This document shows positions 8,942-19,450 of a stretch of DNA of 64,000 nt, piece by piece. How positions within the stretch are numbered: the stretch's first letter is position 1; every line of letters begins with the position of its first letter. The notes under the pieces are model-generated. The model made no database searches, was not told the DNA's origin, and saw nothing but the letters and a program-made list of their open reading frames with translations. Origin of the DNA: Bacteroidales bacterium (GTDB taxonomy: Bacteria; Bacteroidota; Bacteroidia; Bacteroidales; UBA7332); assembly GCA_028687995.1 (NCBI GenBank), contig JAQTZA010000003.1:62001-126000 (forward strand), written 5' to 3'. The position numbers and the translations under genes are program-made.

Positions 8942-9946
8942 TCAGATTTCTATTCGTAGAGTCAACACCTGTTGCCAACTCAACGCGTCGCCATCGAAAT
9001 GGTGAACAGATGACAATTTGAGTGTTGTGCGTTTTGTTTCGACAATATTCCAGAATAGGTCTGTTTTGCTGTAGCAGTTGCTTCGATAAAAACCATCTCC
9101 CCAGTAAACTTTGCTTCCAAAATCGGAATAAAAATTCATCAGATGATCGCCATAATAGAGCGTGCTTTTTATACCCAGTTTTTCGTGGCGAAAATAGACC
9201 TCCGCAAATAGGCCTTTCGGCGCTTCGCTACGATTAGTACCACGAATGCGTTCCAAACCTTGCATATAACCAAGTTGAACATACGCCGAATCGCGTTTAT
9301 GATTTGGTAGGATATTGTAACCACCAAAAAGATGAATCAACGCATTATCTACCAAATGCTGATCGACAGGAGCTTCCCAAGCTCGTGCATAATGAAAATA
9401 GGACATTTGATATGCCGCATAGAAACGGTTCATTCTATATTTTCCGCCAGAAAGTATCAAAAATGATTCGCGATCTGTATCTGTTCGATAACCGTTCCAA
9501 TCAATAGCAATTTCTGCAAAACCTTTGCTCCCTTTTGCTTGCAACAGCATACCGCTCATATTGGGATCGTAGAGTGGAAGTGTGCCTCGAATGAACACCG
9601 TAGAATAGCCGCCCAACATCTTTTCTCGAGGAAAAAATCCAGTTGTTCCGCACAAGTTTTTCGAATCGTATTGGTAGTAGATCAACGGATCGGGATCATC
9701 TTGAAACGGCTTTTTACCATTTTCAATCATCACGCCGAAACCTCCAACAATCGTTTGCCCTTCACCCACCGAAATGGAGAGTTGAGGTGTAACTCTGGTA
9801 CCAAAATAGGTTTGAGACTCGTTGTATTTACTGTTGTATTCCCGATTATCAAAAAACGAGAAATAATCGACTCCCCAAATCGGTTTTTGAGCAAAACCTG
9901 ATAAGGAAAGAAGCAAAAAAGAAGCGAGTAAAATTTTGGTTTTCAT
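8942..9946 (-). CDS. Hypothetical exported protein, probably outer-membrane beta-barrel
   Basis: A 334-residue protein with a signal peptide (MKTKILLASFLLLSLSGFAQ) and alternating hydrophobic, aromatic-rich segments ending in LSWQQVLTLRIEI, a typical outer-membrane strand finish with a hydrophobic C-terminus. No enzymatic motif is seen. The ATG at 9946 is chosen; the longer reading frame starts at a TTG (9964) lying inside a hairpin, which is implausible. It precedes waaA on the same strand. Function unknown. Confidence 0.65.
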   Translation of the reverse strand: MKTKILLASFLLLSLSGFAQKPIWGVDYFSFFDNREYNSKYNESQTYFGTRVTPQLSISVGEGQTIVGGFGVMIENGKKPFQDDPDPLIYYQYDSKNLCGTTGFFPREKMLGGYSTVFIRGTLPLYDPNMSGMLLQAKGSKGFAEIAIDWNGYRTDTDRESFLILSGGKYRMNRFYAAYQMSYFHYARAWEAPVDQHLVDNALIHLFGGYNILPNHKRDSAYVQLGYMQGLERIRGTNRSEAPKGLFAEVYFRHEKLGIKSTLYYGDHLMNFYSDFGSKVYWGDGFYRSNCYSKTDLFWNIVETKRTTLKLSSVHHFDGDALSWQQVLTLRIEI

Positions 9947-9962
9947 GGGTCTGTTATTCGAC

Positions 9963-9995
9963 AAACCTAACAGGTTTTTAAAACCTGTTAGGTTT
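9963..9995. terminator. Perfect 16-bp inverted repeat downstream of gltX
   Basis: AAACCTAACAGGTTTT (9963-9978) pairs with AAAACCTGTTAGGTTT (9980-9995) across a single base. It lies 10 bp past the gltX stop and could end gltX transcription, although no separate long T tract follows on the minus strand. Similar aacctgttaggtt palindromes recur as dispersed elements in Bacteroidota genomes, so it could be a repeat element instead. Confidence 0.6.
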
Positions 9996-10005
9996 AATTG
10001 ATAAA

Positions 10006-11520
10006 CTATTTTATCGTTTCAATTGCGTATTTCAATCGGGCGATAGTCTCTTCTTTACCAATAATAGCAGTGATATCGAACATGTGCGGCCCTTTCGATT
10101 CACCCACAATGGCGAGTCGGAAAGCGTTCATGATGTTGCCCAAATGATATTCTTTCTCTGCGATCCAAGCTTTCACGATTTCTTCTGTAGCGTGAGGTGT
10201 GACGTCTGAAATTTCGTTCAATACATCGATTAGTTCAATTAGTTGCGCAGGTGTTTCTGCTTTCCATCGTTTCTGAACGGTCTTTTCTTCGTAAGTCGTA
10301 GGAGCTACAAAGAAGAAGGACGATTGCGCCCAAAGTTCTTTCACGAAGTTGACACGCTCTTTCACCATTCCGACAATCTGAATGGTTTTTTCTGTAGAAA
10401 CTGTTACACCATTTTCGATGAGAATGGGAGCAAAAAGTGCGGCAATCTCTTCGTTCGATTTTTGCTGTATGTATTTGTGATTGAACCATTTCCCCTTTTC
10501 GAAATCGAATTTCGCACCGCTTTTGCTGCATCGGTCGAGCGAGAAAATCTCTATCAGCTCTTGCATCGAGAAAATCTCTTGCTCCGTGCCAGAGTTCCAT
10601 CCGAGCAGAGCCAAGAAGTTAACCACAGCATCGGGCAAATAACCCGCTTCGCGATAGCCAGTTGAAATGTTTCCATCTTTTTCTGTCCATTGCAGCGGAA
10701 AAACCGGAAAGCCGAGGCGGTCGCCATCGCGTTTGCTCAGTTTTCCGTTACCATCTGGTTTGAGCAGGAGTGGCAAGTGCGCGAATTTAGGCATTGTCGA
10801 TTCCCATCCGAGATAGCGATAGAGCAACACATGAAGCGGTGCCGATGGCAACCACTCTTCGCCACGAATCACATGGCTAATCTCCATCAAATGATCGTCA
10901 ACAATGTTGGCCATGTGGTAGGTCGGCAGTTGATCAGCCGATTTAAAGAGCACTTTATCATCGAGAATCGAAGAGTTGATTTTCACCTCGCCACGAATCA
11001 AGTCATTGACGATGATGTCGTGCCCGGGTTCGATTTTGATGCGGACAACGTATTGGTTTCCTTCCGAAATTAGGGTATTAACCGTTTCTTTCGGTAATGT
11101 CAGAGAGTTCCGCATCAGACTACGAATAGAGGCGTCGTATTGAAAATTTGCGATTTCTGCACGCTTGGCATCAAGTTCGGCAGGGGTGTCGAACGCTATG
11201 TAAGCTAGACCTTCTGTTAATAATTGATCGACGTATTGTTTGTATATGGGTTTACGTTCCGATTGACGAATCGTTGCTTTGTTGGTAGTGTAGTCCACAC
11301 CTTCGTCGAATTGAATGCCGAGCCAGTTGAATGCGTCGATAATGTATTCTTCCGCTCCAGCGACAAAGCGCTGCGAGTCGGTATCTTCGATGCGGAGAAT
11401 GAAATCACCGCCATGCTTTTTAGCAAAAAGGTAGTTGTAGAGCGCGGTGCGAACGCCGCCAATGTGAAGTGGTCCGGTAGGACTTGGTGCAAAACGTACT
11501 CTGACTTTCTGATTTTCCAT
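10006..11520 (-). CDS. gltX: Glutamyl-tRNA synthetase
   Basis: Class I aminoacyl-tRNA synthetase charging tRNA-Glu. The 504-residue length fits. The ATP-binding HIGH signature is present as [12 protein letters not shown] at residues 10-21, and the KMSKS counterpart as [14 protein letters not shown] near residue 265. The anticodon-binding domain ends with [12 protein letters not shown] at 11520 starts directly before the catalytic core. It is probably transcribed alone, with a hairpin just downstream. Confidence 0.96.
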   Translation of the reverse strand: MENQKVRVRFAPSPTGPLHIGGVRTALYNYLFAKKHGGDFILRIEDTDSQRFVAGAEEYIIDAFNWLGIQFDEGVDYTTNKATIRQSERKPIYKQYVDQLLTEGLAYIAFDTPAELDAKRAEIANFQYDASIRSLMRNSLTLPKETVNTLISEGNQYVVRIKIEPGHDIIVNDLIRGEVKINSSILDDKVLFKSADQLPTYHMANIVDDHLMEISHVIRGEEWLPSAPLHVLLYRYLGWESTMPKFAHLPLLLKPDGNGKLSKRDGDRLGFPVFPLQWTEKDGNISTGYREAGYLPDAVVNFLALLGWNSGTEQEIFSMQELIEIFSLDRCSKSGAKFDFEKGKWFNHKYIQQKSNEEIAALFAPILIENGVTVSTEKTIQIVGMVKERVNFVKELWAQSSFFFVAPTTYEEKTVQKRWKAETPAQLIELIDVLNEISDVTPHATEEIVKAWIAEKEYHLGNIMNAFRLAIVGESKGPHMFDITAIIGKEETIARLKYAIETIK

Positions 11521-11695
11521 AAAAATGTGTCAATTTGATGCAAAATTAGTCATTTTTTCGGAGAAGAGGGGTTGTCCCTTTTCAAAGATGTGTAAAATGG
11601 TATAATGCGATTAAAATTGTTTAAAAATATTGACGAATTGAAATAACAAATTTTAACAACCGTTCCCTAATTATTAAACTATAAAACTAGAAACT

Positions 11696-12283
11696 ATGAG
11701 CCACCACAAAAAAGTTTTTTCAACCATTTCAGCTACCGCTTTTGGTTTGCTGATTTTATTAGGCGTATTTTCATGCCAGAAATCTGATGTGTTAACGACC
11801 AATACAACAGTCAACAATTCAAAAGACACCACCCTTACAAGCTCAGCGCCAAAGACGGCAGGCACACTTGCTATAAGCACTTTAACTAGTAACGCTGGTG
11901 GCAGTTATGCTCCACGAAACATCGTTGCCATTTGGGTTGAAACAGGTGCAGGAACGTTCGTGAAGTCCTTGATGGTGTTGGCTCAGAGTCGTCGCTCTCA
12001 TTTAACAAACTGGGGAAGTAAATCAGGAAGCAATACGACCGATGCAATCACTGGAGCTACTCAAAGTAATCACTCCACTCGAAGTTGCAATTGGGATGGA
12101 ACGAATACCTCTCGAACCGTAGTGCCAGATGGAACGTATCGTGTATGTATGGAATTAACGGACAAAAATGGAACCGGTAATTTTCATACGTTCAATTTTA
12201 CAAAAGGAATAGTTACCTCAACCCTTACCCCATCAAGCGTCTCCAGTTTTTCTAGTATTTCAATAAAGTGGACACCTAAATAA
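11696..12283 (+). CDS. DUF2271 domain lipoprotein
   Basis: A 195-residue exported protein: an N-terminal hydrophobic segment ending in a lipobox GVFSC (Cys about residue 27), then a Ser/Thr-rich linker and a DUF2271 domain. Domain marks are IVAIWVETGAGTFVKSLMV, LTNWGSKSG, DAITGATQSNHS, CNWDGTN and VVPDGTYRVCMEL. DUF2271 proteins are periplasmic or surface proteins of unknown role, often found near flavin-transfer (ApbE) or PepSY genes; none is adjacent here. A second DUF2271 protein, with a T9SS tail, is encoded at 60251-61006. The ATG at 11696 is preceded by an AT-rich leader. Confidence 0.75.
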   Translation: MSHHKKVFSTISATAFGLLILLGVFSCQKSDVLTTNTTVNNSKDTTLTSSAPKTAGTLAISTLTSNAGGSYAPRNIVAIWVETGAGTFVKSLMVLAQSRRSHLTNWGSKSGSNTTDAITGATQSNHSTRSCNWDGTNTSRTVVPDGTYRVCMELTDKNGTGNFHTFNFTKGIVTSTLTPSSVSSFSSISIKWTPK

Positions 12284-12338
12284 ATTCTATTATTTAGCAG
12301 CTAAACGTCGAACGAAAATTGCAAAGAGGCGTTGAAAA

Positions 12339-14345
12339 TTATAACATTTTCAAACCCTCTTCCACGCTTTCTAGAGGCAGATTGCAAACTTTGTTTTCAC
12401 ATACATAAATCAACGTCTTTCCTTCTGCCAATCGGTCTTTTAACATAGGCAAATTTTCGTCTGTTCCACCAGCGAAAATTGCATTTGGATAATACTTCTG
12501 TTGCAATTCTAAAGCCGTGTGCAACGCATTTTCACCCAATACTGCCACTTCGAAAGCTGGGTAGGTGAGTTTTCCCATCAATCGCGCCCAGTTGGCATAA
12601 TACGAACCTTGTTGGATGGCATCTTTTCGAACTTGCGAAAGCATTTTTTTAACCATTTCGGTATATTTTGATTCTTCGAAATAGTGTCCTAACTGATATA
12701 GAACGTGTGCCATCACAGAGTTCGAAGCAGGAATCACATTGTCGGACAATTCGTGCTTTCGTGCAATCAAATTCTCAGCCTGGTCTGAAGTGTAGAAAAA
12801 GAGATGATTCTCGGCATCGATAAAATGTGCCCAAACATATTCCGTCAGCAAACGGCTTTTGGTGAGCCATTTGAGGTCGAATGTGATTTCATACAACCCG
12901 ATGAAAGCCTGTGCCAGCAGCGAATAATCCTCCAGAAAAGCTTCGATGGTCACTTTTCCCTCTTTGTACACCCGATAAAGTAAGCCATCTTTTCGTAGCA
13001 TCTTTTGGTCGATAAAATTCGCTGTGCGAAGTGCTCCGATTCGGTAATTTTCATCACCAATGGCTTTAAAAGCATCAACGTAGGCAGAAAGCATCAGCGC
13101 ATTCCACGAGGTCAGGATTTTGTCGTCAGTGGTCGGTCGGATACGCTTTTCACGGGCTGAAAGAAGTGTTTTATTTGCCTGTTTCAGAATCAAATTGAAC
13201 TCATCTAACATCAATCCGTTTTCTTCAGCGAAAGTGGTTTTCTCCGTTGCATAATGAAGAATATTCTTGCCGTGTTCCCAATTTCCATAATCAGAAATTT
13301 GGTAGAAACGACCGATTAGCAACGCTGTATCGGGAGAAAGAACCGCATCAAATTCCTGCTTTGTCCACACATAGAATTTTCCCTCTTCGTGTTCGCTGTC
13401 GGCATCGATGGAGGCGTAAAAACCACCCGATGAATCCAATAATTCACGTTCGACAAAAGCGATAGTTTGTGCGACGACTTCGGCATAAAGCGGTTTTTTC
13501 GTCAATTGATAAGCTTTCACATAAAGGCTAATGAGCTGACCGTTATCGTAAAGCATTTTCTCAAAATGAGGAACTTTCCAAAATTCGTCGGTCGAATAGC
13601 GGGCAAAACCACCGCCAATCTGGTCGTTGATTCCGCCTTTAGCAATGGCATCGAGCGCAATGGTAGCAGCATCCAAAGCCAACGGATTTCCTGTCAGCGA
13701 GTGATATTGCAGGAAAAACTCCCATCCGACCGGCATCATAAATTTGGGTGCACGGGCATATCCGCCAAGGTCGAAATCAACCGTTTCGACGTGGTTGCTA
13801 AACGATTGATCGTATTCGTCGCGCGAAAATGCTTTTTGCTCCGTTATTTTGGAAAGATGGTCGGCTTGAATGCCAGCTGTCAAGGCTTCAGATGCACGCA
13901 AAGCACGTTCGTAGTCCGATTTGAAGACATCGCTCAACTGATGGAGTGCATCCATCCACTGATTCGGAGGGAAATAGGTAGCGGCATAATATGGTCGACC
14001 ATCAGGCAATGCAAATGCATTGAGCGGCCAACCGCCACGACCGCTCACCAGATGGGTCGCATCCATATAGATCTGGTCAATATCGGGTCGCTCCTCACGA
14101 TCGACTTTGATGCAGACGAAATGTGTGTTCATAAAGTCTGCAATCACTTCGTCGGAAAACGACTCGTGCGCCATCACATGACACCAGTGGCACGCGGCAT
14201 ATCCAACACTTATCAGGAGTGGTTTATTTTCGGTTTTGGCTTTCGTGAGCGCCTCTTCGCCCCATTCGTACCAATCGACGGGGTTTTCTGCGTGCTGACG
14301 AAGGTATGGGCTACTCGCCTCGGATAGTCTGTTCATTTTTTTCAT
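12339..14345 (-). CDS. Thioredoxin-like DUF255 / YyaL-SSP411 family protein
   Basis: A 668-residue cytosolic protein. The N-terminal DUF255 domain is thioredoxin-like, with the conserved [16 protein letters not shown] start and a CHWCH motif (about residues 52-56) within a conserved cysteine-histidine context. The remainder is an (alpha/alpha)6 barrel related to N-acylglucosamine 2-epimerases, with the block ARAPKFMMP and [15 protein letters not shown]. The family (YyaL, spermatogenesis-associated SPATA20) has no settled biochemical function. Start at 14345 ([10 protein letters not shown]); an internal ATG three codons later is equally possible. Confidence 0.88.
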   Translation of the reverse strand: MKKMNRLSEASSPYLRQHAENPVDWYEWGEEALTKAKTENKPLLISVGYAACHWCHVMAHESFSDEVIADFMNTHFVCIKVDREERPDIDQIYMDATHLVSGRGGWPLNAFALPDGRPYYAATYFPPNQWMDALHQLSDVFKSDYERALRASEALTAGIQADHLSKITEQKAFSRDEYDQSFSNHVETVDFDLGGYARAPKFMMPVGWEFFLQYHSLTGNPLALDAATIALDAIAKGGINDQIGGGFARYSTDEFWKVPHFEKMLYDNGQLISLYVKAYQLTKKPLYAEVVAQTIAFVERELLDSSGGFYASIDADSEHEEGKFYVWTKQEFDAVLSPDTALLIGRFYQISDYGNWEHGKNILHYATEKTTFAEENGLMLDEFNLILKQANKTLLSAREKRIRPTTDDKILTSWNALMLSAYVDAFKAIGDENYRIGALRTANFIDQKMLRKDGLLYRVYKEGKVTIEAFLEDYSLLAQAFIGLYEITFDLKWLTKSRLLTEYVWAHFIDAENHLFFYTSDQAENLIARKHELSDNVIPASNSVMAHVLYQLGHYFEESKYTEMVKKMLSQVRKDAIQQGSYYANWARLMGKLTYPAFEVAVLGENALHTALELQQKYYPNAIFAGGTDENLPMLKDRLAEGKTLIYVCENKVCNLPLESVEEGLKML

Positions 14346-14388
14346 TCACTTAAAACAAACTGCCGTGAGAATGGTTTTTACAAAATTG

Positions 14389-14424
14389 AAACGGCTGAAC
14401 TTCCCAATTGAAATTCAGCCGTTT
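14389..14424 (-). terminator. Terminator-like hairpin downstream of transaldolase
   Basis: AAACGGCTGAA (14389-14399) pairs perfectly with TTCAGCCGTTT (14414-14424). On the minus strand the stem is followed by a moderately T-rich stretch, consistent with termination of tal. Confidence 0.65.
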
Positions 14425-14450
14425 ATAAGTATAAATTTAAGAAGAATCGG

Positions 14451-15410
14451 TTAGCCAATAAGTGAAGTGATTTGACTTTCAAGTTTCAACAAATCTTTGG
14501 TGAAATTACGAATTCCTTCTGAAAGTTTCTCGGTTGCCATTGCGTCCTCATTCATCATCCAGCGGAATCCTTTTTCATCCAAATTGAGCAATTTTACATC
14601 GGAAACTTTCGCTTGTTCAACAATCAATTTTTGCGGAAGCAAACCTTCTTTCTTTTCTAATTCATCGAGTAACGAAGGCGAAATTGTCAATAAGTCACAT
14701 CCCGACAGTTCGGTGATTTCTCCAATATTACGGAAACTAGCACCCATCACCAACGTGTTGTAATTGAACTTCTTATAATAGTTGTAGATATTTGTAACCG
14801 ATATCACACCTGGATCTTCTGCGGGTTGAATATCTCCGAGATTACTATTTTTCTTGTGCCAGTCGAGAATGCGACCCACGAATGGAGAAATCAACGTAAT
14901 GCCTGACTCGGCACATGCCACTGCTTGCGCTAAAGAAAACAGCAAGGTTAAATTACAATGAATTCCTTCTTTTTCGAGAACTTCGGCAGCTCGAATACCT
15001 TCCCACGTAGAGGCAATTTTAATAAGTATCCGTTCTTTATCTATTCCTGCATCGCCATAAAATGCTATCAGTTCGCGTGCTTTATTGATAGTGCCTTCTG
15101 TATCGAACGACAAACGTGCATCTACTTCAGTGGAGACTCTTCCGGGAACGATTTTAAGGATTTCAAGACCAAAGTTGACAGCCAATTTATCCATGGCAAT
15201 CTCAACTTGTTTCGACTTTATATTTGATTTGCTTCGAGCAAAATTAATTGCTTCGTCTGTTAAAGATTTGTACTGAGGATTCGTAGAAGCAGCAAAAATC
15301 AATGATGGATTTGTAGTTGCATCCTGAGGTTTGTACTTAATCATCGATTCAAAATCACCGGTATCGGCAACTACGACCGTTTGCTGTTTGAGTTGATCTA
15401 GTAAGTTCAT
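14451..15410 (-). CDS. tal: Transaldolase
   Basis: Moves a dihydroxyacetone unit between sedoheptulose-7-P and glyceraldehyde-3-P in the non-oxidative pentose phosphate pathway. The 319-residue protein is of the classical TalB type: ADTGDF with the catalytic Asp at residue 16 or so, [19 protein letters not shown] with the catalytic Glu, and the Schiff-base Lys131 in [12 protein letters not shown], matching TalB Lys132. Start ATG at 15410. A TAnnTTTG-like box on the minus strand (TATCTTTG, 15493-15500) may be its -7 promoter element. Confidence 0.95.
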   Translation of the reverse strand: MNLLDQLKQQTVVVADTGDFESMIKYKPQDATTNPSLIFAASTNPQYKSLTDEAINFARSKSNIKSKQVEIAMDKLAVNFGLEILKIVPGRVSTEVDARLSFDTEGTINKARELIAFYGDAGIDKERILIKIASTWEGIRAAEVLEKEGIHCNLTLLFSLAQAVACAESGITLISPFVGRILDWHKKNSNLGDIQPAEDPGVISVTNIYNYYKKFNYNTLVMGASFRNIGEITELSGCDLLTISPSLLDELEKKEGLLPQKLIVEQAKVSDVKLLNLDEKGFRWMMNEDAMATEKLSEGIRNFTKDLLKLESQITSLIG

Positions 15411-15574
15411 GATGGGTTTTGGGGTTAGTTTAGATTTTCATTTCTGGTTATTATTGAAACAAAGATTTCTCTCTATTTGTTTCACAGAAAATCAAAGATA
15501 ACGATAAACTATTGCGCTCTTCCACTATTTGAGTTAAATTTAACTTCGTCAAAAAATATTGCTTCAAATTAGAT

Positions 15575-16141
15575 TTATTCTTCGGCAATAAACCCGATTC
15601 TTTTTCGGGGTTTGGAATTGATTCTTTTATGGATATGTAATTCGGCCAACGATTGATTTATCAGCTCGATCTGTATGCGGGTATCTTCGTTGATGTCGTT
15701 GTAGTCAGTAAAAACCTCTTCGATGTACTCTTTCAACTCTTTTATTTCTGCCTGTATTTCGGCAATTCCATCTGTCGGTTTGCTAATGAGCGATTGCCTG
15801 ATAGCAACGAATGCTCGCATAATACCCATATTTACCTGAATCGCTGTTTTGGAGTTTAACACACTGCTCAGCATGGCAACTCCTAGTTCAGTAAAAGCAA
15901 AGGGTTTATACCTTAATCCCATATTTATAGAATTGGATATCACAATTTGTGATTTCCAAAGTTGAAATTCCAAATCATTCAGTTGAAACATAAAGTCATC
16001 CGGAAATCTTTCGATATTACGCTTAACAGCCTGATTTAAAACACGAGTCTCTACACCATAAATCTCTGCTAAATCGCGGTCTATCATTACCCGTTGATCC
16101 CGAATTTGATATATCTTACTATGAATGAGTTGAAGTTCCAT
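15575..16141 (-). CDS. ORF6N domain protein
   Basis: A 188-residue cytosolic protein with an N-terminal ORF6N DNA-binding domain ([20 protein letters not shown], then [20 protein letters not shown] and [17 protein letters not shown]), followed by a helical, coiled-coil-prone C-terminus and a basic tail. ORF6N domains come from phage antirepressor-type proteins but are abundant as chromosomal genes in Bacteroidota, so it may be a domesticated phage regulator. No other phage gene is nearby. It is AT-rich and sits at the border of an accessory stretch. Confidence 0.85.
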   Translation of the reverse strand: MELQLIHSKIYQIRDQRVMIDRDLAEIYGVETRVLNQAVKRNIERFPDDFMFQLNDLEFQLWKSQIVISNSINMGLRYKPFAFTELGVAMLSSVLNSKTAIQVNMGIMRAFVAIRQSLISKPTDGIAEIQAEIKELKEYIEEVFTDYNDINEDTRIQIELINQSLAELHIHKRINSKPRKRIGFIAEE

Positions 16142-16169
16142 TAAATTTCAGTTTTCTATCTTTTTTTTT

Positions 16170-16203
16170 CAAATATATAAAATACTTAGATTAAGGTTAC
16201 AAA
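16170..16203 (-). promoter_or_regulatory. Candidate Bacteroidota-type promoter for the ORF6N gene
   Basis: On the minus strand a TTTG (16200-16203) lies 22 bp before TATATTTG (16170-16177), matching the Bacteroidota -33/-7 pattern TTTG ... TAnnTTTG. The -7 box is 28 bp upstream of the start codon. Confidence 0.45.
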
Positions 16204-16264
16204 AAAATGACATTTCGGAAGTGAAACAGCCATTCATTACTCTAAAAATCCCTATAGAAAATAC

Positions 16265-17635
16265 TTATTTGCTTCGAAGAGTCAATCTAAATATAGGACA
16301 CCAATTATCAACCCTCTGCAAATTTCCCTCACAATCTATTTTAATCTTATCACCCTGGCTGTCTCGCAAATTGCCTCCTGAATAGTTACCTCCTATAGCA
16401 TAAGTAAGATCCATATTTATTGGATCTTCCAAACAAAATATCTCCAATGATTCTCCATTTATGATAGTCACGCTTGATATCATTTGCAATAAATCATTCT
16501 TCAAGATTGAGAATCCATAATTCGATGGCGAAACTTGATAACGGATATTCACCGTTTCATCAAAAACTAGTGGTTTTACTGGAACATTCATTTTAAGCTT
16601 TACTACCCAAAAGCTATCTCTTTTTTCGATTTCAAATGAATCAGGAAATATGGGTTTCATTTTCTTTTTATCAATTAAAGCTCTTTTGGCGACTACACCC
16701 ATCATTGCTCCCATCACACGTGTACTATTGCTATCAATATGATACTGATCAGAATATAAGAATTGATACATTGCTGATCCAAAATGCACATTCGGATTAT
16801 CTATAGATAATTTAAGTTGCGCCAAAGCTCTTCCATTAGTTCCTCCTTCAGTTGGAGAATATGATGCAATCTGATAATTAATAAATTGCACATCGTTCGC
16901 TTGACCTGTAATGTTTTTAATATCTTTATTCAACGTTGTGAATAATGTATTTAATTTATCGTAGAACTGAGTTTCGGTATCCATTTTTTCATCACCAGCT
17001 TCCCCTTGGATATAACATAGAACTGGGACATTAAAAGATGAACCTTCCTCACTTGCGAATTTCTTGGCATATCGGACAGACTCCAATAACCGTTTATAAT
17101 AATTATAAATTCCTGTAATTGTATCTGACAATTGCCAATATGTTAAACCTCCAGCTCCAGGAGCATTTATAATACAAGTATATTTCTGATTTTCATAGGC
17201 TAGACCATCTTCATCATTCATAAGAGATTTAAGCATTTTCACCAACCCTTTCCCTTGAGTTTCAATACCTGTTTGTGGAATTGGAATGAATGATTTACCA
17301 TAATACCCTTCACGCAAAACCGTCGTAGTTCCATTGTGATTGGCATAAGGCAAATAATTGGTTAAAATGCCTCCTTGAAAAGTCTTTGTATCATATAAAT
17401 CCAACGGGTTTATGTAAAATGTACCCATAACAGACAAACTCTGTCCATATATGATAATCTGATTGTAATTAGTAATAGAATTACCCATTGGTTTAGAAAA
17501 GAAAATAGTATCGATATCCTTAGTCATAATTCTCGCTATTTCACCTGATTTTAAGAAAACAGTCATTACTTTTTCTGTGCTCATACTGGATAGACACAAA
17601 AGGAGGAAGAGTAGCGTATTTATTGAAAATTTCAT
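16265..17635 (-). CDS. Secreted SGNH-type esterase-like protein
   Basis: A 456-residue exported protein, last gene of a three-gene minus-strand cassette. After a signal peptide comes a short motif FLKSGEIARIMTKDIDTIFF shared with the two upstream genes. The body looks like an SGNH/sialate-O-acetylesterase fold: block I as IIIYGQSLS (Ser), a block III-like CYIQGEAGDE (usual form HQGES), and a late DQYHIDSNSTRVMG that can supply the Asp-His pair. That suggests carbohydrate ester hydrolysis, but the glutamate/serine context is unusual. The C-terminal about 130 residues look like beta-sandwich. Start ATG at 17635, 36 bp after the previous gene. Confidence 0.6.
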   Translation of the reverse strand: MKFSINTLLFLLLCLSSMSTEKVMTVFLKSGEIARIMTKDIDTIFFSKPMGNSITNYNQIIIYGQSLSVMGTFYINPLDLYDTKTFQGGILTNYLPYANHNGTTTVLREGYYGKSFIPIPQTGIETQGKGLVKMLKSLMNDEDGLAYENQKYTCIINAPGAGGLTYWQLSDTITGIYNYYKRLLESVRYAKKFASEEGSSFNVPVLCYIQGEAGDEKMDTETQFYDKLNTLFTTLNKDIKNITGQANDVQFINYQIASYSPTEGGTNGRALAQLKLSIDNPNVHFGSAMYQFLYSDQYHIDSNSTRVMGAMMGVVAKRALIDKKKMKPIFPDSFEIEKRDSFWVVKLKMNVPVKPLVFDETVNIRYQVSPSNYGFSILKNDLLQMISSVTIINGESLEIFCLEDPINMDLTYAIGGNYSGGNLRDSQGDKIKIDCEGNLQRVDNWCPIFRLTLRSK

Positions 17636-17671
17636 GAATTATCTGTATATTAAATTTAGAATTTCAATGTC

Positions 17672-19450
17672 CTATTTTTTATAGAACCGCACCTTCATTT
17701 CGGATTCGAAAATCTTGCCAGAATTATATAAAATATTTGGATAAATTGAGGTTTGTCGATAATATTTAGCATCATTTCCTCTATACATAATTCTAAAATA
17801 TGCATTATAATCATCATTTTTGTCAAGAAGCCGAGATGTGACAAAAACACTGAGATTGGTCTTTGTATTATAGCCTCTTTGCACTCTATTAGCAGGTGAC
17901 GTTGATGTGAAATAGTTAAAATTTGCATCTTTCATTAATTGATATTGCATATTATCATCTGAACAATATTGTGCAGCATCAACTCCTACGCAACAAATCC
18001 CTGAATAGATTAATAAATTTTGATTAGAAACTAAACTTACTTTGTTTTTAGTATAGTATCCGCTTTCACCAAATACAGTACATTTCTCATGATTTGCAAA
18101 AATCGGGTGGTCTTTATTATATTCTATATAATTATTGATAACCCAATAACCATCCTTCGCTGAAACTGAGAAATCAGATAAATTATTTACAGCAGCATAA
18201 CCATTGATAGAATATGCATCAAGGCCTGTATCAATACCATCAATTGCAAATGTATGTTGCGAAGTGATGCTTAAAATACCAGATACACTCTCTATCGAAT
18301 TTTTAGTTAGTTTTTCCACATACCTAGCTGTTTCATGTAATGTAGATTTTATTACATACGAAAAAGAATCACATTGCAGAAACGAATCTCTTGGAATTGA
18401 TACCGCCTGTCCATTAGCTAAAAAAGTAATATTATCAACAATCTGTTCATCTCCATGAATACCGCCTGTTGCATCCGCCTTTCCACCTACTTGTAATACT
18501 TGTTCACTTTCAAACTCAGTCATTAATATTTCAGGTTCATCTACAAATACTCCCGAAATAAATTTACTCAATTTACAGCCTTTAATTCGCCAATAATTTA
18601 CAAAAACGATATCTGTGTTATTAAACTCGTGAACTAGTTGATAATGCTGATAATAAAGGTCTTTCATTTTTACATAGACATGTATAATTTCCGAGGTTCC
18701 TATAGGCATCCCATTAACTACACTTTTTACATAGACTTTTGCTAAATCAGTCGTATCTATAATTTCTGAATATCCTTTATTTACATTAACAGAGTTGATG
18801 TTTCTATATAAATTATAAAATGAGGAAATTTCTCCAGATGCCCTTATTTTTAGATAATCAACATCATATTTACTACCATCGGAATAATTTAACTCTCCAT
18901 TGGCGCACAATCTTCTTATTTCAAAATTATCAGTTTGAGTAGAGGATCCCACGATCTTGTTATTAATGAATAAATCGTACCCAGTTTCCGTTTTGAGTAA
19001 TTTATAAATATTATAGCCAGACCGTATAAGACTTGGAACAGCGAAATAGGTGTACACATTACTAGCCTTAGTACGAAGCATCATTTGCGTATCGTTATAC
19101 CATCCAAATCTAACATTTCCAACTGGAGATGCAAGCATTGTGTATAATTCACTGATTGTAGTAGATAATGCTTTCGCTCTGAGTTCAAAAAAATCACCGG
19201 TAGTAGAAAGGGTTTTATTGATAACTGTATATGAAAGCTTCGAATCTGTGTTGTATACGCTCGAAAATAAAGAAACACTATCTTCAGACAAAAAGAGTAT
19301 ACTATCAATATTATTTACTGAGATGTTTGCCTTTTTTCCTGATTTATGAAGTATTGACATCGTGCGTTGTGCCTTCAAATCAACTGTATACGATAAAATT
19401 ACTAAAAAGAAAAACAAAATATTTATCGTACTGCATATATATTTTCTCAT
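17672..19450 (-). CDS. Large secreted protein of unknown function
   Basis: A 592-residue protein with a signal peptide (MRKYICSTINILFFFLVILS ... KAQ) and then the same N-terminal motif as its neighbours (ILHKSGKKANISVNNIDSIL). The rest is beta-rich with no recognised catalytic signature. A GGKADATGGIHGDE stretch near residue 325 and IYPNILYNSG near the end are distinctive. Sheet-rich composition and export suggest a carbohydrate-binding or degrading surface protein, but I cannot assign a family. Its ATG at 19450 overlaps the stop of the 168-residue gene upstream by four bases, indicating translational coupling. Confidence 0.6.
   Translation of the reverse strand: MRKYICSTINILFFFLVILSYTVDLKAQRTMSILHKSGKKANISVNNIDSILFLSEDSVSLFSSVYNTDSKLSYTVINKTLSTTGDFFELRAKALSTTISELYTMLASPVGNVRFGWYNDTQMMLRTKASNVYTYFAVPSLIRSGYNIYKLLKTETGYDLFINNKIVGSSTQTDNFEIRRLCANGELNYSDGSKYDVDYLKIRASGEISSFYNLYRNINSVNVNKGYSEIIDTTDLAKVYVKSVVNGMPIGTSEIIHVYVKMKDLYYQHYQLVHEFNNTDIVFVNYWRIKGCKLSKFISGVFVDEPEILMTEFESEQVLQVGGKADATGGIHGDEQIVDNITFLANGQAVSIPRDSFLQCDSFSYVIKSTLHETARYVEKLTKNSIESVSGILSITSQHTFAIDGIDTGLDAYSINGYAAVNNLSDFSVSAKDGYWVINNYIEYNKDHPIFANHEKCTVFGESGYYTKNKVSLVSNQNLLIYSGICCVGVDAAQYCSDDNMQYQLMKDANFNYFTSTSPANRVQRGYNTKTNLSVFVTSRLLDKNDDYNAYFRIMYRGNDAKYYRQTSIYPNILYNSGKIFESEMKVRFYKK

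Noticed and set aside
9947..9964. An upstream start for the outer-membrane protein at 9964.
   Set aside because: The codon is TTG and lies inside a perfect hairpin; the ATG at 9946 directly begins a signal peptide.
13467..14327. Plus-strand open frame of 286 codons opposite the DUF255 gene.
   Set aside because: Antisense shadow of a well-conserved protein; composition is not protein-like and no family motif is seen.
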